DNA of 64,000 nt from Notolepis coatsorum (Eukaryota; Chordata; Actinopteri; Aulopiformes; Paralepididae): contig OZ020587.1 in NCBI GenBank assembly GCA_963971535.1, forward strand, positions 163,969,140 through 164,033,139, given 5' to 3'. The notes under the pieces are model-generated. The model was not told the origin of the DNA, ran no database searches, and saw only the letters and a list, made by a program, of their open reading frames with translations. Both the position numbers and the translations under genes were made by a program. This document shows, piece after piece, positions 46,103-59,544 of the stretch. The first letter of the stretch is position 1. The number at the start of each line of letters is the position of its first letter.

Positions 46103-46738
46103 AGAGCGCTAGCTGCTCCCTACTTCCAGTCCTTGTGCTAAACTATAGGCTAGTTGCTTGCTTCCAGCCCTTGTGATAAGCTATAGCTAGCTGCTCCCTA
46201 CTGCTTCCAGCCCTTGTGCTAAGCTATATAGCTAGCTGCTCCCTACTGCTTCCAGCCCTTGTGCTAAGCTATAGGCTAGCTGGTCCCTATACTGCTTCCA
46301 GCCCTTGTGCTAAGCTATAGCTAGCTGCTCCCTACTGCTTCCAGCCCTTGTGCTAAGCTATAGGCTAGCTGGTCCCTATACTGCTTCCAGCCCTTGTGCT
46401 AAGCTATAGCTAGCTGGTCCCTATACTGCTTCCAGCCCTTGTGCTAAGCTATAGCTAGCTGCTCCCTACTGCTTCCAGCCCTTGTGCTAAGCTATAGGCT
46501 AGCTGGTCCCTATACTGCTTCCAGCCCTTGTGCTAAGCTATAGCTAGCTGCTCCCTACTGCTTCCAGCCCTTGTGCTAAGCTATATAGCTAGCTGCTCCC
46601 TACTGCTTCCAGCCCTTGTGCTAAGCTATAGGCTAGCTGGTCCCTATACTGCTTCCAGCCCTTGTGCTAAGCTATATAGCTAGCTGCTCCCTACTGCTTC
46701 CAGCCCTTGTGCTAAGCTATATAGCTAGCTGCTCCCTG
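46103..46738. repeat. Minisatellite, about 43-bp units (copy B)
   Basis: Same array as 6957-7545, with the two unit types in a slightly different order and an extra unit near the right end. Confidence 0.92.
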
Positions 46739-46739
46739 A

Positions 46740-47965
46740 CACATGCCTCCTCTATTTGAACGACCACATCAAACAAGAGGTGGACGCGGGCAAATACTGC
46801 GGCATGGTCATGCTGGACCTACAAAAGGCCTTCGATACTGTCAATCACTCCATTCTGATTGACAAGCTAAAAGCAATTGATTTTGATAGCTTATCAGTGA
46901 GCTGGATGCAATCCTACCTGGAGGGGAGAGAACAGATGGTAGAGGTAAACGGTATACTCTATCCCCCCCCCCTCACAGTGAGCTGTGGTGTTCCACAAGG
47001 AAGCATACTAGGACCGCTACTCTTCCTAATTTATGCAAATGACATGTCGTCAGCCTGTGACTGCAACTTGTTCCTGTTTGCGGACGACTCAGCCATGCTG
47101 GTCTCTGACAAGAACAAGTTGCAGGTTGAAAAAACCCTCAGCTCGGAACTATATAGGCAAAATCTGCATATGGCTCACTGATAACAAACTATCATTACAC
47201 ATGGGCAAAACAGAGTCCATTCTCTTCGGTTCAAATAACAAACTCAGCAAGACCGACGGCTTCTCAGTTGCAGTGCATGGGTGACAATATTGTCACAAGG
47301 AAAGACGAAATTACCTACCTGGGTTCCATCCTAGAGGCAAATCTTTCCTGTGACAAAATGGCATCCAATGTAATAAAAAAAGTCAACCAACGAACTAGAT
47401 TCTTGTACCGGATCTCCTCTCAAGAAACAAGAATACCCTGAAGACTCTGGCAGGAGCCCTCATTCAATATACTACGACTATGCGTGCACCTCATGGTACC
47501 AAAGCACCTCATAGGCGCTTAAATCTAAATTACAAACATCACAAAACAAACTGGTCAGACTACTACTTGACCTTACCCCCAGAACCCACCTCACCCCTGC
47601 CCACTTTGACAACCTAGGATGGCTTAGAGTAGACGACAGAGTACAGCAACTTGCAATGGGCCTGGTCTACAAGATACACTATACGACTAAGGTACCCATG
47701 TACATGTCAAAATACTTCCCAAAGGTCAGTGAATACCACAACCACTATAGAGGAAGCTCAACAAATCATGTTAAACCCAGATTCGGCTCAAACAATGAAC
47801 TAAACACATTTCGCAATTATGCCACATCAATGTGGAACGCCCTACCCAAAGCTGTAAAGGAATGTGAATCACTACCCACTTTCAAAAACACCCTCAAAGA
47901 ACACCTATACGGGATACTGCAATTCGAAACATGGCCCCTACAAATTTACATTTACATTTACATTT
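46740..47965 (+). mobile_element. LINE fragment 2, L2-like (copy B)
   Basis: Here the reverse-transcriptase frame at 46756-47181 is open through LDLQKAFDTVNH, CGVPQGSILGPLLF and FADD (141 residues), because the C run near 46965 is longer than in copy A. Downstream stops are shared with copy A, so the element was already defective. Confidence 0.82.
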
Positions 47966-48137
47966 AGTCATTTAGCTGACGCTTTTATCCAAAGCGACTT
48001 ACATGTTCTGTACGACAAGCCATCAGGAAGGGCACAAGCTGAGCAACAATGTTCATCAAAGTGTTGAGTGCTGGTTAGTTTATTAGGACAAGTGCATGAC
48101 AGTACGGTTAGTTAGGGTTAGATTTTTTTTTTTTTTA

Positions 48138-48657
48138 TTCAGCTAATGGTTGAAGAAGTGCGTCTTTAGTCGACGGCGAAAGATTGGACGTGTTTCGGCT
48201 GTCCTAACTGGGGTGGGTATAGTTCATTCCACCATTGTGGGGCAAGGACTGAGAATAGGCGACTTCTCTTTGATGACCCTCCCGGAGCTTGGATAGGAGT
48301 AGGTCTGAGGTGGCCAGAAGATGCAGAGCGTAGGGGTCTTGAGGGTGTGTAGTTAGAAACCATTGACCGGAGGTAGGCGGGAGCGGTTCCCTTTGCCGCA
48401 CGGTATGCTAGGTCGAGGGCCTTGAAGCGGATTCGTGCAGCAATGGGGAGCCAGTGCAGGTCCCTAAGAAGTGGGGTGACATGGGCCGACTTCGGTAGGT
48501 TTGAGATCAGGCGGGCCGCTGCATTCTGAATTAGTTGAAACATTTCCTAACCCAGTTGTCCCCCCCCCCCCTTTCTCTGGTCTGCATCCCCTTAACAATT
48601 GTATGTATTGAGCTGTACTGCACTGTACCCATTCTGCAATCTGTTAATACACTTTTA

Positions 48658-48714
<57 letters not shown>
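48138..48714 (-). mobile_element. Antisense L2-like fragment and (AATC)n (copy B)
   Basis: The minus-strand fragment at 48166-48543 matches copy A with few changes. A C run and an (AATC)n tract at about 48659-48714 follow. The 260-bp block seen in copy A is absent. Confidence 0.8.
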
Positions 48715-49910
48715 CATTATAATTACATTGTCATTTAGCTACCGGCAAAAGACACAGATACCTATGCAAGCTGTTCTGCGCATGGGAGGTTCTATATAAA
48801 TCCTCATCACACAAAAAAAAAAAAAATTCCGCCCTGAAAAACAGGAACAGCAGCAAGACCCAGTAAGACATTTATATTAAGTCATTGTTTTCAAATAGTC
48901 ATTATATAATAGAAATCTGCGACTGTCGTCTTGTCTTAAAATGTACATTTCCACGTATTTTACCGTAACAATATGCTAGCGTACATGTTTGTTCGTGCAA
49001 AGCAGCTAAAGCAATGAATGTGTTCATGCACACATGTAAGAATTAAGAATGGGAAATTCAGAAATAAAAAGTATACACTTGGTAGAATCAATATGAACAA
49101 AACGCTGCATTATATTCGAAAATCATTTAAGGTGTATTCGTGCACACGTGTCCCGCATGTCTTTGGAAAGACCAGATTACTTATTTGCCATGAAAGAGTT
49201 CTCTGCAGTGAGTCACAGCAGTCATAGAGTGTATATTTTCAGCAATACGTTTGTTTAGGTTAAGGTTAAACTTATAACCAAGTGTTAGGAGATTTTATCT
49301 TTTTTTAAATGTGATAATATTTCCACAGAGGTTGTTACAGCAGGATCTCACTGCCACCTATAGTATAGCCTATGTACATGTATGTACCATGTGGATGGTT
49401 TGCAGGTTATTGTTACGAGACCGCCGCCATCTTATGACCGCCGCCATCTTATGAGTGAAAACAAACGAATTTCTACCATCAAATGGCATTTCACTATTTC
49501 GAAAGCCTTTCTAGGCGAGATATGCGTCAAATAAGCTTGCCCTGATTGACTTGTCCAAATTGGTTCAGTTATCTGCAATATTGGCTGAGATATATTAAAC
49601 AGATTTGTTTGCGGTTTTTTGATAATCATGTCCTTAATTTGCATATAAATGATACATGGGACACTCTGACAACTTGTTAACATAAGCCTATAATTTTTTT
49701 CAAATCTAGAAACACTGGTTAGAAGTATATTTCCGGGGGGTGCATGATACCCCCCTCTATCCTAAAGATGATTAAAGCCCAACCTCCAGGTTAAACCCTA
49801 CTGATCAATTATGGGTAGTTTATTGGTATATAATTTCATTATTTATTTGTTTCCATTTGACACCGGAAATGCCACTCTGAAAGAGTTAAAATGGTCCACG
49901 CACAAATAAC

Positions 49911-50110
49911 ATGCACGTGCGAATCAAAAAAGCTTATCAAACGCCGACGTCACTACAGCCAGGTGCATATTAATGAGCCAAATCTAAAAGCTAGCACGGC
50001 CGTGACGTCACTTCAGGAAATGCCTTGCCCGTCCGGGTCATAGTACTAGTTCAATGGTGGCCCACTAGGTGCATCACAGTTAGCCTATATAGTATATAGC
50101 TCCGCCGTCC
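49911..50110 (+). promoter_or_regulatory. Candidate promoter of the transposase-like gene (copy B)
   Basis: The E-box, the CRE (TGACGTCA at 50003-50010) and the TATA-like element are kept. TATATAG is duplicated here (CCTATATAGTATATAGCTCC), adding 7 bp relative to copy A. Tandem YY1-like sites lie upstream near 49419-49452. Confidence 0.38.
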
Positions 50111-51282
50111 CTGCTGCCTACAGTCAGGACCACTACACTGACGTTAGCCTATGGTTCTCTCCTCTTTGTGTGCCCCCGTCCTCGCGGGTGTCCTGCGGAG
50201 GAGCTTGTGGACGCGACAACAGCGGCGGCCGTTGTTAGCTCATAGCTATCGTGAACCACTAGCCTTTACGGGCTCGAGCACCCTATAGCATAGACATCTA
50301 TATTCTATTATAGATATCTATGCCCTACAGGCTGCCACCATTGTCGCCGTTGTCGCGTCCATGGCCCCCCGGCAGGGTACCCGTGGGGACGGGGTGTACA
50401 GAGAGGAGAGAACCATTTTGGGTCGGCCGTTCATGCCGGCCAGCGAGCCGGATGTCGGGATATTTTGTTAGCACAATAGCTACCAAGCTAAGCTATGTTA
50501 GCTACTAACGTTATAAACACAATATGTGTACAACGACACAATGATTTACATTATTACAAATATGGTAACGTGGTTGTGGCTTTAGAGATGGGTGGTGGCT
50601 TTAGAGATGGGTGGCTATAATCACGGAGCAATAGTGTTAGGTGAAACAGATACATTTTCATTCGGCTAGTAGTAGCAAGCATATATCAGTGCCTGCCACT
50701 AGCTGTGTGTGACTCTCAGCGCCCCCTGTTGCCCTGCACCTGTTGTGACGATCATTTCGATTACATATGAACCATTGATTAAAATATGCACGTGCTGTGA
50801 TTGTGTTGGGCAGACAAAATGTTTGATAAAAACGCTAAAACTGGGTCAATTTCAATACTTTTTTTCCCCATTCTTCATGAAAGTCACTGTTGGCCTAGTC
50901 CACATTGTTTATTGAACAAAAATACAACAGAAGGTTTTGTAGATACAGTACTGAATTCTGCCATCCGGACGCATGCAATTTGAAATATGATTATAGAATA
51001 TAAAATATCAGGCCTAAAATGGTTATGCGGTTAAAATGCGATTAATTAGATTCATTTTTTTAATTGCCTGACGGCACTAGAAATAACCTTTTTTGAAGTT
51101 CATTTGTGCTTCACTTCCACTTATTTTGTCTCAACAGTTTGGATTGCAGTTCCGCTTCATCAGTTGCAACATTTAGCCTATCTGCAGATTTAGGACAGGT
51201 TATATACACATGCACACACACAGAACTTCCTGGAATTGTTAGATGTAACATGAGATTTGAGGGAATACTTAACTTCTGAAAA

Positions 51283-53905
51283 ATGCCTGGTCATACATGT
51301 AAATGTAAGTCCTGTGGCCTGTCATTCAAATCGCTTAAACGTTATGTTGACCATCAGTTACTTCATAGACATTAAGCAAACAAGCAATTCCCTTGTGGTG
51401 TGGCTGACTGCAAACATCAGTTTCTGAAGTATACTGCTTTGAAAACACATATGTACCGTGACCACAGGACCATCTCTGCTTCACAAAGAAATTATATAGG
51501 ATGTTCATTCAAATGCGAGGCCGCAAGTTGTCAGGAGCAATATACTAATCTCAGGGATGTCATTGCACATCTGAAATTGCATATATTGAAAAAAGAGACA
51601 GTAAAATGTCCATTTGCAAATTGTGACAAAACCTATAAAGTAAAATCATCATTCAATCATCATACGCACGGTTGCATATGAATCAAACAGAGTTGTTTGT
51701 AACCCCTGGCCCTACACAATCGCAGTCTACTCAGGATTCCGCTGAGGTGCAAAGGGATTTAGATGAAAGTCATGTAGCAAGTTCATCTGACGACATGCCA
51801 GATGACACTGAAATGAGAGCCCTGTATCAAAAAAATCTATGCCTTTTTTACATGCGTCTGCAGGCTAAATGCCTCATTCCATCATCAACAATACAGATTA
51901 TTGTTGAAGAAATTGACAGTTTGAATGATACGTGTCATCGGTACACTAAGAAGGAATTCAAAAAGTTAATGGGAGCTAAAACAAACTTGTCTGAGACTGA
52001 TATTGACAGTGTTTTGAGTATTTTGGGAGAAGCAGATTTGCATTCGCTGTGCAGCTCTCACCTTTCCACTGGGAACAGAAGAAAGATGTTCTTCCAAAAG
52101 AACTTTTCATATGTGCACCCACAGGCTATTTATCTTGGCACAGACGAGAATAGAAGGGAGTGCTATGCACAATATATTCCACTTCAGGATACTTTACGAT
52201 CCATGTTAAAAGACCCAGTTGTGTGGCAACAGTGTGTGAAGCCACAAAATAATGCTGCTTCTACTAATGTGTTCACTGATATTTGCGATGGATCCGTTTT
52301 CAAGTCCAATGACTTATTCATGGAGCCAGGTATAAGCTTAAAGCTTATCTTGTACCAGGATGCATTTGAGGTAGTGAACCCTCTTGGATCATCAAAGAAG
52401 AAGCACAAAATTGTAGGAGTTTACTTTACACTTGCCAACTTCGAGGCAATCTATCGTTCTAGTGTTGACAACTTGCAGCTTTTGCTTCTGTGTCCTGAGA
52501 GGTACTTTAAGTACTTTGCACATGAAAAGTTGTTTGCACGGATGCTGTCAGATATTAGAGAACTTGAGAGGCATGGACTGGTCACTTCATCTGGCCAGGT
52601 GGTGCGGGCAACAGTCGTATGTATTCTGGGGGACAATTTAGGCTCTCACTCGATCGGTGGCTTTACTGAGAATTTCAGTACTGCTAGTCACTGCTGCAGG
52701 TATTGCTTAGTGCCTACAAATAAAATGGACAACCCGACAGACCGGTTTCCGGTAAGAACAGTTGAGACCTACAGGACTCTGAGGCAACACATGTAAAGGG
52801 ACTCAAGTTTGACTCTGTTTTCAACTCTCTTAAGTATTTCCATGTATGCCAGCCAGGGCTCCCACCATGCATAGGCCATGACTTGTTTGAAGGTGTAGTA
52901 GCCTATGACCTTACCCTTTACTTGAGGTATTTTGTAAAGGTGAAGAAATGGTTCACATACACACAGCTGAACCGACGAATCGCACAGTTCAAATATGTGG
53001 GTTCTGATGCTGGTTCTGCTCCTTGTGAAGTAAGTATAAGTGGTATGAAGATTGGTGGTCAGGCGGCTGAGAATTGGTGTCTTTTGAGACTTCTACCAGT
53101 GATTATTGGGGATAAGATGTCGGATACTAAGGATCCAGTGTGGCAGTTACTGATCTTGCTGAAAGAGCTTTGTGAGTTGGTGTGTGCGCCCAAGATATCT
53201 GTACCTCAAATCTGTTTCCTCAATGTTCAGATTCAAGATTATCTTGAAACAAGGAAACAACTATTTCCCACAGAGAAACTCAAACCAAAACATCACTACC
53301 TCGTCCACTATCCCTCTTTGATCATGAAACTTGGTCCACTCATACGGTTGTGGACGATGAGGTTTGAGAGCAAACACTCATACTTCAAAAGATGCATAAG
53401 GAGGACACAGAACTTCAAAAATGTGTGTAAGACACTTGCAAACAATCATCAGCTGCTTCAGTCATATCTGAACTCCAGCTCTTTCTTTCCTGCAACTTTG
53501 CAAGTAAAAAACATGTTTCCTTACCACACTGACTTGTACAGTGACCAAGTGCGTGATGCGGTTAAAGCAAGCTCGCTCCCACATCCTGAGTTGGTGTCCA
53601 CAGAAGTGCAGTGGAAGGGTACCCTGTATAGGAAAGGCTATTTTCTATGCATTAAGAATGAAGAGTCAGTGGAATTTGGACAAATTGAGCTCATTCTGAT
53701 GAAGGAAAACAAGTGTGTGTACTTCCTGGTGATACCACACTCGTCATCCTATCTGGCAGAGTATGGCCTCTATAACCTTGGAGAAGCAGCTAGACAAATG
53801 GTTTGCATCAATGCTGAACAGTGTTTGGACTTTTATCCACTAGCTGCATATAGTCTATGTGGAATGACAGTCCTGTCCCTTAAACACAGTGTTCTGGATC
53901 AGTAG
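51283..53905 (+). pseudogene. C2H2 / CMC transposase-like gene, inactivated (copy B)
   Basis: Closely matches the intact 881-codon gene at 12366-15011. Disabling changes are a nonsense codon at position 31 (GAA to TAA at 51373, right after the first zinc finger), a net one-base loss near 51654-51666 inside the fourth finger, and a 22-bp deletion near 52773 between copies of CTACA. The remaining frames 51400-51681, 51672-52796 and 52883-53905 still encode most of the catalytic region. Most other differences are scattered substitutions, so decay is recent. Confidence 0.9.
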
Positions 53906-54097
53906 CTTACTGAATTCGCTACTGACGATATATGGGGTGGCTGATTAGTTGGGGAGGGGATGGGAATCTCAGTTATATTTGATCTTGATTCTTGGGAGTA
54001 ATGATTCGATTCATAATTGATTGGGTACATACATTCTAAATTCTAAATTGCTGCACGAGGCATATATAACATGTAGTATAGGCATCCAAATCATTCT

Positions 54098-54100
<3 letters not shown>

Positions 54101-54168
<68 letters not shown>
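54101..54168. repeat. (CA)n microsatellite, copy B
   Basis: Counterpart of 15208-15272. Confidence 0.95.
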
Positions 54169-54170
<2 letters not shown>

Positions 54171-54632
54171 AAGACAGACTCAGGCAAAGTGGCAGGATAG
54201 GTGTCAGCAGTTGGGCGTTCAGTGTCTTCACACACTTCCACACACTGCAAGGAGGAGCTGGCATCAAACAGCTGTGCCCCTCAGCCAATGGCACCCCAGG
54301 TGAGCCAATAAAAACAGCCGTATTTATTTAGCATTGAACTACCATCCTAAACAGCTTTCATTACTGTTTTTTTTTTTTTTTTCTTTTTTTATCTACTTTT
54401 TCTGCCTTTTCTGTGATTTTTCTCCCCATCCCAATTTACCTCTTGTGCCAATTCTCCCTCCCCTGTCCTGATTGTTGCTTGCATATGCCCCCCACTGGTC
54501 GGTTGTAGGGAGGATCGAAGCCTTGCATCACATGTCCCCTCTGATACATGTGGAGGCAGCCTGTCGCATCTTTTCACCTGCTAGCTTTTAGCTAAATCTG
54601 GGCTCAAGCTGTGTTTATCTTTCTTTGTAGTC

Positions 54633-57600
54633 ATGGGTGACCTGGCCAGTTACATAAATGCCGTGCTTCCAGGCTCTGGACTACAACCTTTACTACTGGA
54701 TTTACTTGACGGCCTCGGAGTGACTAGTGTGGACGATCTACAGTTTTTGCAACCGCATGAACTTGAAGGTGTACTGAAGCCGGTGCAATACAGAAAGTTA
54801 CTTGCTCATGCCAAGCGTAAGTGAAACATTGACTGTCACTCTATTTGAGCATGTCTTAATTTTTATATAGTAGAGTGTATGTCAAACTGACTTTTGTTTA
54901 ACAAAATGGGATTAATAAAGTATCTATCTTTAGGTTACAACCGCAGAGAATGGGAAGAAGATTCCAGTAGCCCGTCTACAGCCTTTCCTGCCAGTTCAGG
55001 CATTTTTTCTTCTAGCAGCAGTAAGTAAAACCATTGTGCACACTTTCCTTTCAAATGACAATACTTGAGAGGTCTGTTACGACCAGAAAAGAGATTGCAC
55101 TGTGCTCATTACATAATTAGCTGCTGCCTTAATGAGGTACACATGGAATGAGTTCAAGTATTAGGGTTCTAATGGGTTCTCCTATTAAGGGGGGGGGGGG
55201 GGGGGTAGGCTCCCAGATATACACAGTACATTTCACAGAGTAAATTTTACTCAAACTGAGTAAATTGTACTCAAACTGAGTACATTTTACTCAAACTGGT
55301 TTGGGTAAAATCTTACTCAGTTTGAGTCAAATGTACTCAGTTTGAGTAGAATTTACTCTGTGAAATGTACTGTGTACTTTTTTTTTGTTATAACCTCTGC
55401 ATTTGTCATGTCTCGATGGTAATCAATAAATTATGATGTCAAATCAAAATCCATAATGGATAAGGGGTCAGGGGAAGATTTACCTCCACCCAATCAAAAC
55501 TCAAACCAGCAGGTTTAATTGGACGGCCTAGTTGTGCGTCAGAAGCCGAACCAGAATGCACCTATCATCATAATCTATTGATTACCATCGAGACATTATG
55601 ACAAATGCAGAGATTATAATAAAAAGTACATAGAAATCTGGGAGCCTACCCCCCTTAAATACACTGATTTAAGCTTCAAATTTGAGTTTCATATTGTGGG
55701 CTCAATTTGTTGCCGTCTTCACTGTTAACATCCAACCATGGTCGCACTGAGTAGTGTACTTGCAGAGGTGGTGGTCCAAACAATATGATAATACTCCTCT
55801 GTGCCTGTTTTGAAAATAACGTTATCATTCACTACCATTTTGGACCCCTCTACAGACTTTCCCAACAACACTCCAGACAGAGATGCGGATGCGCTGTTTG
55901 ACTCCTGCCTAAGCTCGCCTACAAGCTCCTTGTCACCTCCGTTCACGCCAAGACTATGCCCCATCACAAATAAATGTGCGTACATTTACCATGTATACTG
56001 TTTGGGATGTTGAATTCAATTGGTAAATGGTCGGCCCAAAACTGTTCTTACTGACTATGTAAATGTGTTTAAAAAAAAAGAAACACCTGTCATACAGAAT
56101 GGCACTATTCTAAAATGGTTCAATGTATGTTAAAAAACAACACATGAATTGAAAGCAGACATTCTGAACTTTTACCTCATAGTTCATTGTTTCATTTAAA
56201 ATACAAATGATATTGTCTCAGAGGCAAAACAACCAATCTCTCATATCTGTGCTAATTATGGCTTACTGTATTCCAGGTCTGCCGATGTCCTCATTGTCCT
56301 CCACCAGTGAGTGCTCCATCAGCCATGAGAAGAGAACAGCAGCACTGGACAATAACTGGGACATCAGTTTCAAGAAACAGTGGAACAAAATGTCTTATGG
56401 ATGTGTGAACCCAGAACCTCAACTGCGTGCTGCAAATGACGAATCACAGAGGAAGATGAAAGAGGACCTACATAAAATGTTTGAGGAAAATGAGAAAGAT
56501 GAGAAGAAAATAGAAGCATTGATGACTAACACGTTTGCCTCCCAGAGAAGAGATGTCCTAGATGAGAAAGACACACGGACTTTGAAAAAAGAATGGCCCT
56601 ATCTTTTCAACACAACTGGCTTGAAGGCTCATTTCAATGAACTGACTGGGGTCCAGATAAATGAAGAATTCCAAGAGGCCATGAATGAAAAATACAAAAG
56701 AGTCCTGGGATTTTTCAAGTCTCTGCGCCCAGAAAGAGATAGTGTTGCAGGAAAACTCCAACCTCAAATCGAGGCTGCGGGTTGTGATGACTCCGTTGGG
56801 ACTGTGTTACTGCTTTTAGCTCACTTCAAAGAAGACCAAAACAAGATGCTCATAAATGTTGACGATACCTGTCTTGCAGCAGATGTGAACTCTCAGGATC
56901 TTCCCACAACCCCATGCATATTGCTGTGTGGTAAGTTAAGTAAAGGATAATGTATAGCTATACTCTGTCATTGTCGCAAAATAATTGACAGACACTGCGT
57001 TCTGGAACACCGAGGCACAGCCGAGGTGTTCTAAACCCAGTGAAGGTCAATTATTTTGCGACATTGACAGAGTATAGCTATACATTATCCCGCTTATTAC
57101 ATGGCTAACTTACTAACAATATACCTAATTCATTTTACACCACCGACAAGATGAGATCAAATGCAGACTCAGTTGTTCTGTGGCTCCTCTGTCATCGCCG
57201 GCACCCGGCAGGTGTGTGGACTAGATTGCACTGATGTAGTGCAGTTGTGCATAATGGTAATGCTTAGCTTTCGTGACTGCGATCAAAATGCTTGATTGTG
57301 ATTGGTCAATAGCGCTCTGTTGCCCCTGACAGCGGTCATTATTGCGCGTTGCCCATGACAGCGGTGAATTATCGAAAAATAAATGTTTTTTTTATCTACT
57401 TTTTCTCCCCATTTTTCTATTTTTCTCCCGTCCCCAATTTCGTATTGTCCAATTACCCTACCCTTCCCCCTACCCTCCCCTGTCTCGAACGCTGTTAGGC
57501 CATGCCTCCCACAAGCCGGCTGCAATGTGGACGAAGCCTTGCATCACGTGTCCCCTCCGGTACTCAAGGAGGCAGCCGTCGCATCTTTTCACCTGCACAG

Positions 57601-58542
57601 CGTGATCTCTCAGCGGCGAGGGTCTGCGTGGGAGAGACACGCCGCCCTCGTTGCTTCCTGATTCTACTGCGCAGGCGCACCAACCGACCTGTAGGAGTCG
57701 CTGTCCACAACGTCCAATCCCCACCCACCAGCTTCCCACCCCCTAATACTGCCAATTGTATTAGTATGAACAACCAGCCAAGCTGGTAGCAACGCCGAGA
57801 GCTGGGCTCGAACCCAGCATCTCCTGCATTGGTGGCGAACGCCTTGCCCACTGCGCCACCTAGCCGCCCGCATTTTGGCTAATGTTAAAACTTGTCAGCT
57901 CAGTTTTGTCTATTTTTCTGTGTGTGTGTGTGTGCGCGTGTGTCTGTCATACCTTCACAGGACAAAGCCCACTGACTGCATCTGTCTTCATGGTAGCAGT
58001 GGACCAGGTGGTGGTCAATGATGGAGTCTCAACGTTCACTGAAGCAGTCAATGCCATGTTCATGATCTATTATGCCCTCAACATTGAGTATCCTGTAGAG
58101 CTGGGTGCAACAATGGAGTTTCTTCAAAGGTAATTGTATATTTTTTTCATCTTTTTATTCATTTACCAGCATAATGAACTTTTAATCATAAAGTCCTTGT
58201 AGCAGTTTGAGAGTGAATCAATGCAGTGCAGAAGGCAGCGCATGAGTGACAGAGCCCATTCTTTCAAACATTCATTGAGAGCAGCACACACATAGGCTAT
58301 AGCAGTATCACGGTATGCAGCCAAGGCCCACCAATGTGAGAATGAACGGAATTGTGTAAATGTACACCATTTGATAACGATGTCAATCCTTTTATGTACC
58401 ACTCCTCTACAGAGGCATGTTCAAGATAAATCCGGACAAGGGCTCAAAAGTCCACAAACAAGGCAATAAGAAGTGTCTCGCAGTCAATCCCAAGGTCCTG
58501 TCACTCATATCGAAGATAGCAGAGCATGACTGGTGGCTGTAA
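54633..58542 (+). CDS. SAM-domain gene, SAMD3-like, with internal deletion (copy B)
   Basis: Six exons are preserved: 54633-54816, 54934-55020, 55856-55975, 56277-56930, 57961-58129 and 58413-58542, with AG/GT borders and consistent phases. The stop TAA is at 58540-58542. Exon 1 keeps the SAM-like domain. Exon 3 has a 6-bp in-frame insertion relative to copy A. Exon 4 lacks 318 bp in frame, removing the segment that in copy A contains ARDRREIVRLISAEIL and the region up to the basic stretch KGKTRRKM. Exon 5 and exon 6 (VHKQGNKKCLAVNPKVLSL) are intact. A protein of about 445 residues could be made, but without part of its central domain. Function unknown; SAM domains usually mediate protein or RNA contacts. 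Confidence 0.68.
55185..55658. mobile_element. TTAA-flanked foldback MITE (copy B)
   Basis: Same element as at 16276-16744, with a longer G run at the left end. Confidence 0.72.
56945..57090. mobile_element. Small foldback MITE after exon 4 (copy B)
   Basis: Same as 18343-18488, starting 15 bp after the splice donor. Confidence 0.7.
57374..57868 (-). mobile_element. tRNA-derived SINE in intron 4 (copy B)
   Basis: Orthologous-position copy of 18776-19264, with the same A and B boxes on the minus strand. Confidence 0.85.
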
Positions 58543-58869
58543 TGACTGGTGAGTTTGCTGTTAATTCATTTGATTACTTGTGATTTATTTCATGTCCCTT
58601 TTTTCAAAACTATTTGGCAGGTGATCGGATCAACCTCTATTCAGGTAAATCTAATTCTTTCCACCACAAGGTCGGGAGTAAAGCGAATACAGTTTCCACA
58701 GGAAAAAAAACCTTCAGTGCTGTTCTTTGCTCTTCCAATTAAGAAACTCATTTCATTTCAGATATAACTAATGTTAATAGCAGCATCTACGCTAACCTCC
58801 GCCATTGGTGTTTTGAAAGGAACAGTTGCTTCTCACTGTTGTCACACCTAAACCACCTCGTCTTGTAGA

Positions 58870-59121
58870 TTACAAACTTCTCTCTATGGAGATTTGCCAG
58901 AATGATGTGGGCAGTGAAACGTGAGCTCACAAGATCAGAATGGTCTCATGTCCAAATTCTGAAGATTTGGACATCAATCTGATGCAATTTCTTCTTTATT
59001 TCTCCATGAGGTTGATTGAAATAGTATTTCTGTTTGTGTGTATTACAGAGAATCCAGAGCCATCAGGACTAAAATGAAGCGAAACAAGATACAGCAGCAC
59101 TGGAAGAAAGAGGATGAATAA
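58870..59121 (+). other. Exon-like blocks downstream of the SAM gene (copy B)
   Basis: Counterparts of 26026-26278, with the same TAG and CAG acceptors and open frames. Conservation in both copies mainly reflects the recent duplication. Confidence 0.28.
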
Positions 59122-59427
59122 CATTCTTGTTTTCAGTTCAGTTAATTTTTATATTGGACACATGACAATGGTCATAAATCGCAAGTTTTACCAGCTGCTG
59201 TTGCAGCATTGTCCGAAAAGGGCTAGGGAGAAGTACTATATAGCTTGCCGGGCCTACGCCTGAAGACTCCCTTTTTTTATACACATATATACCTGCACAT
59301 ATTCATACATGATACATATTCATACATGATGTTTATAGCATTGTTCTGTATATACTGTATACATACACATATACACACACGCATATATATTTATCCCATA
59401 AATACTGTATCATATTATAAATAATAA

Positions 59428-59475
59428 GCTGTACACCAACTGGGGTGCTCTTTGCCATGGATATGTATGTGTGTG

Positions 59476-59544
<69 letters not shown>

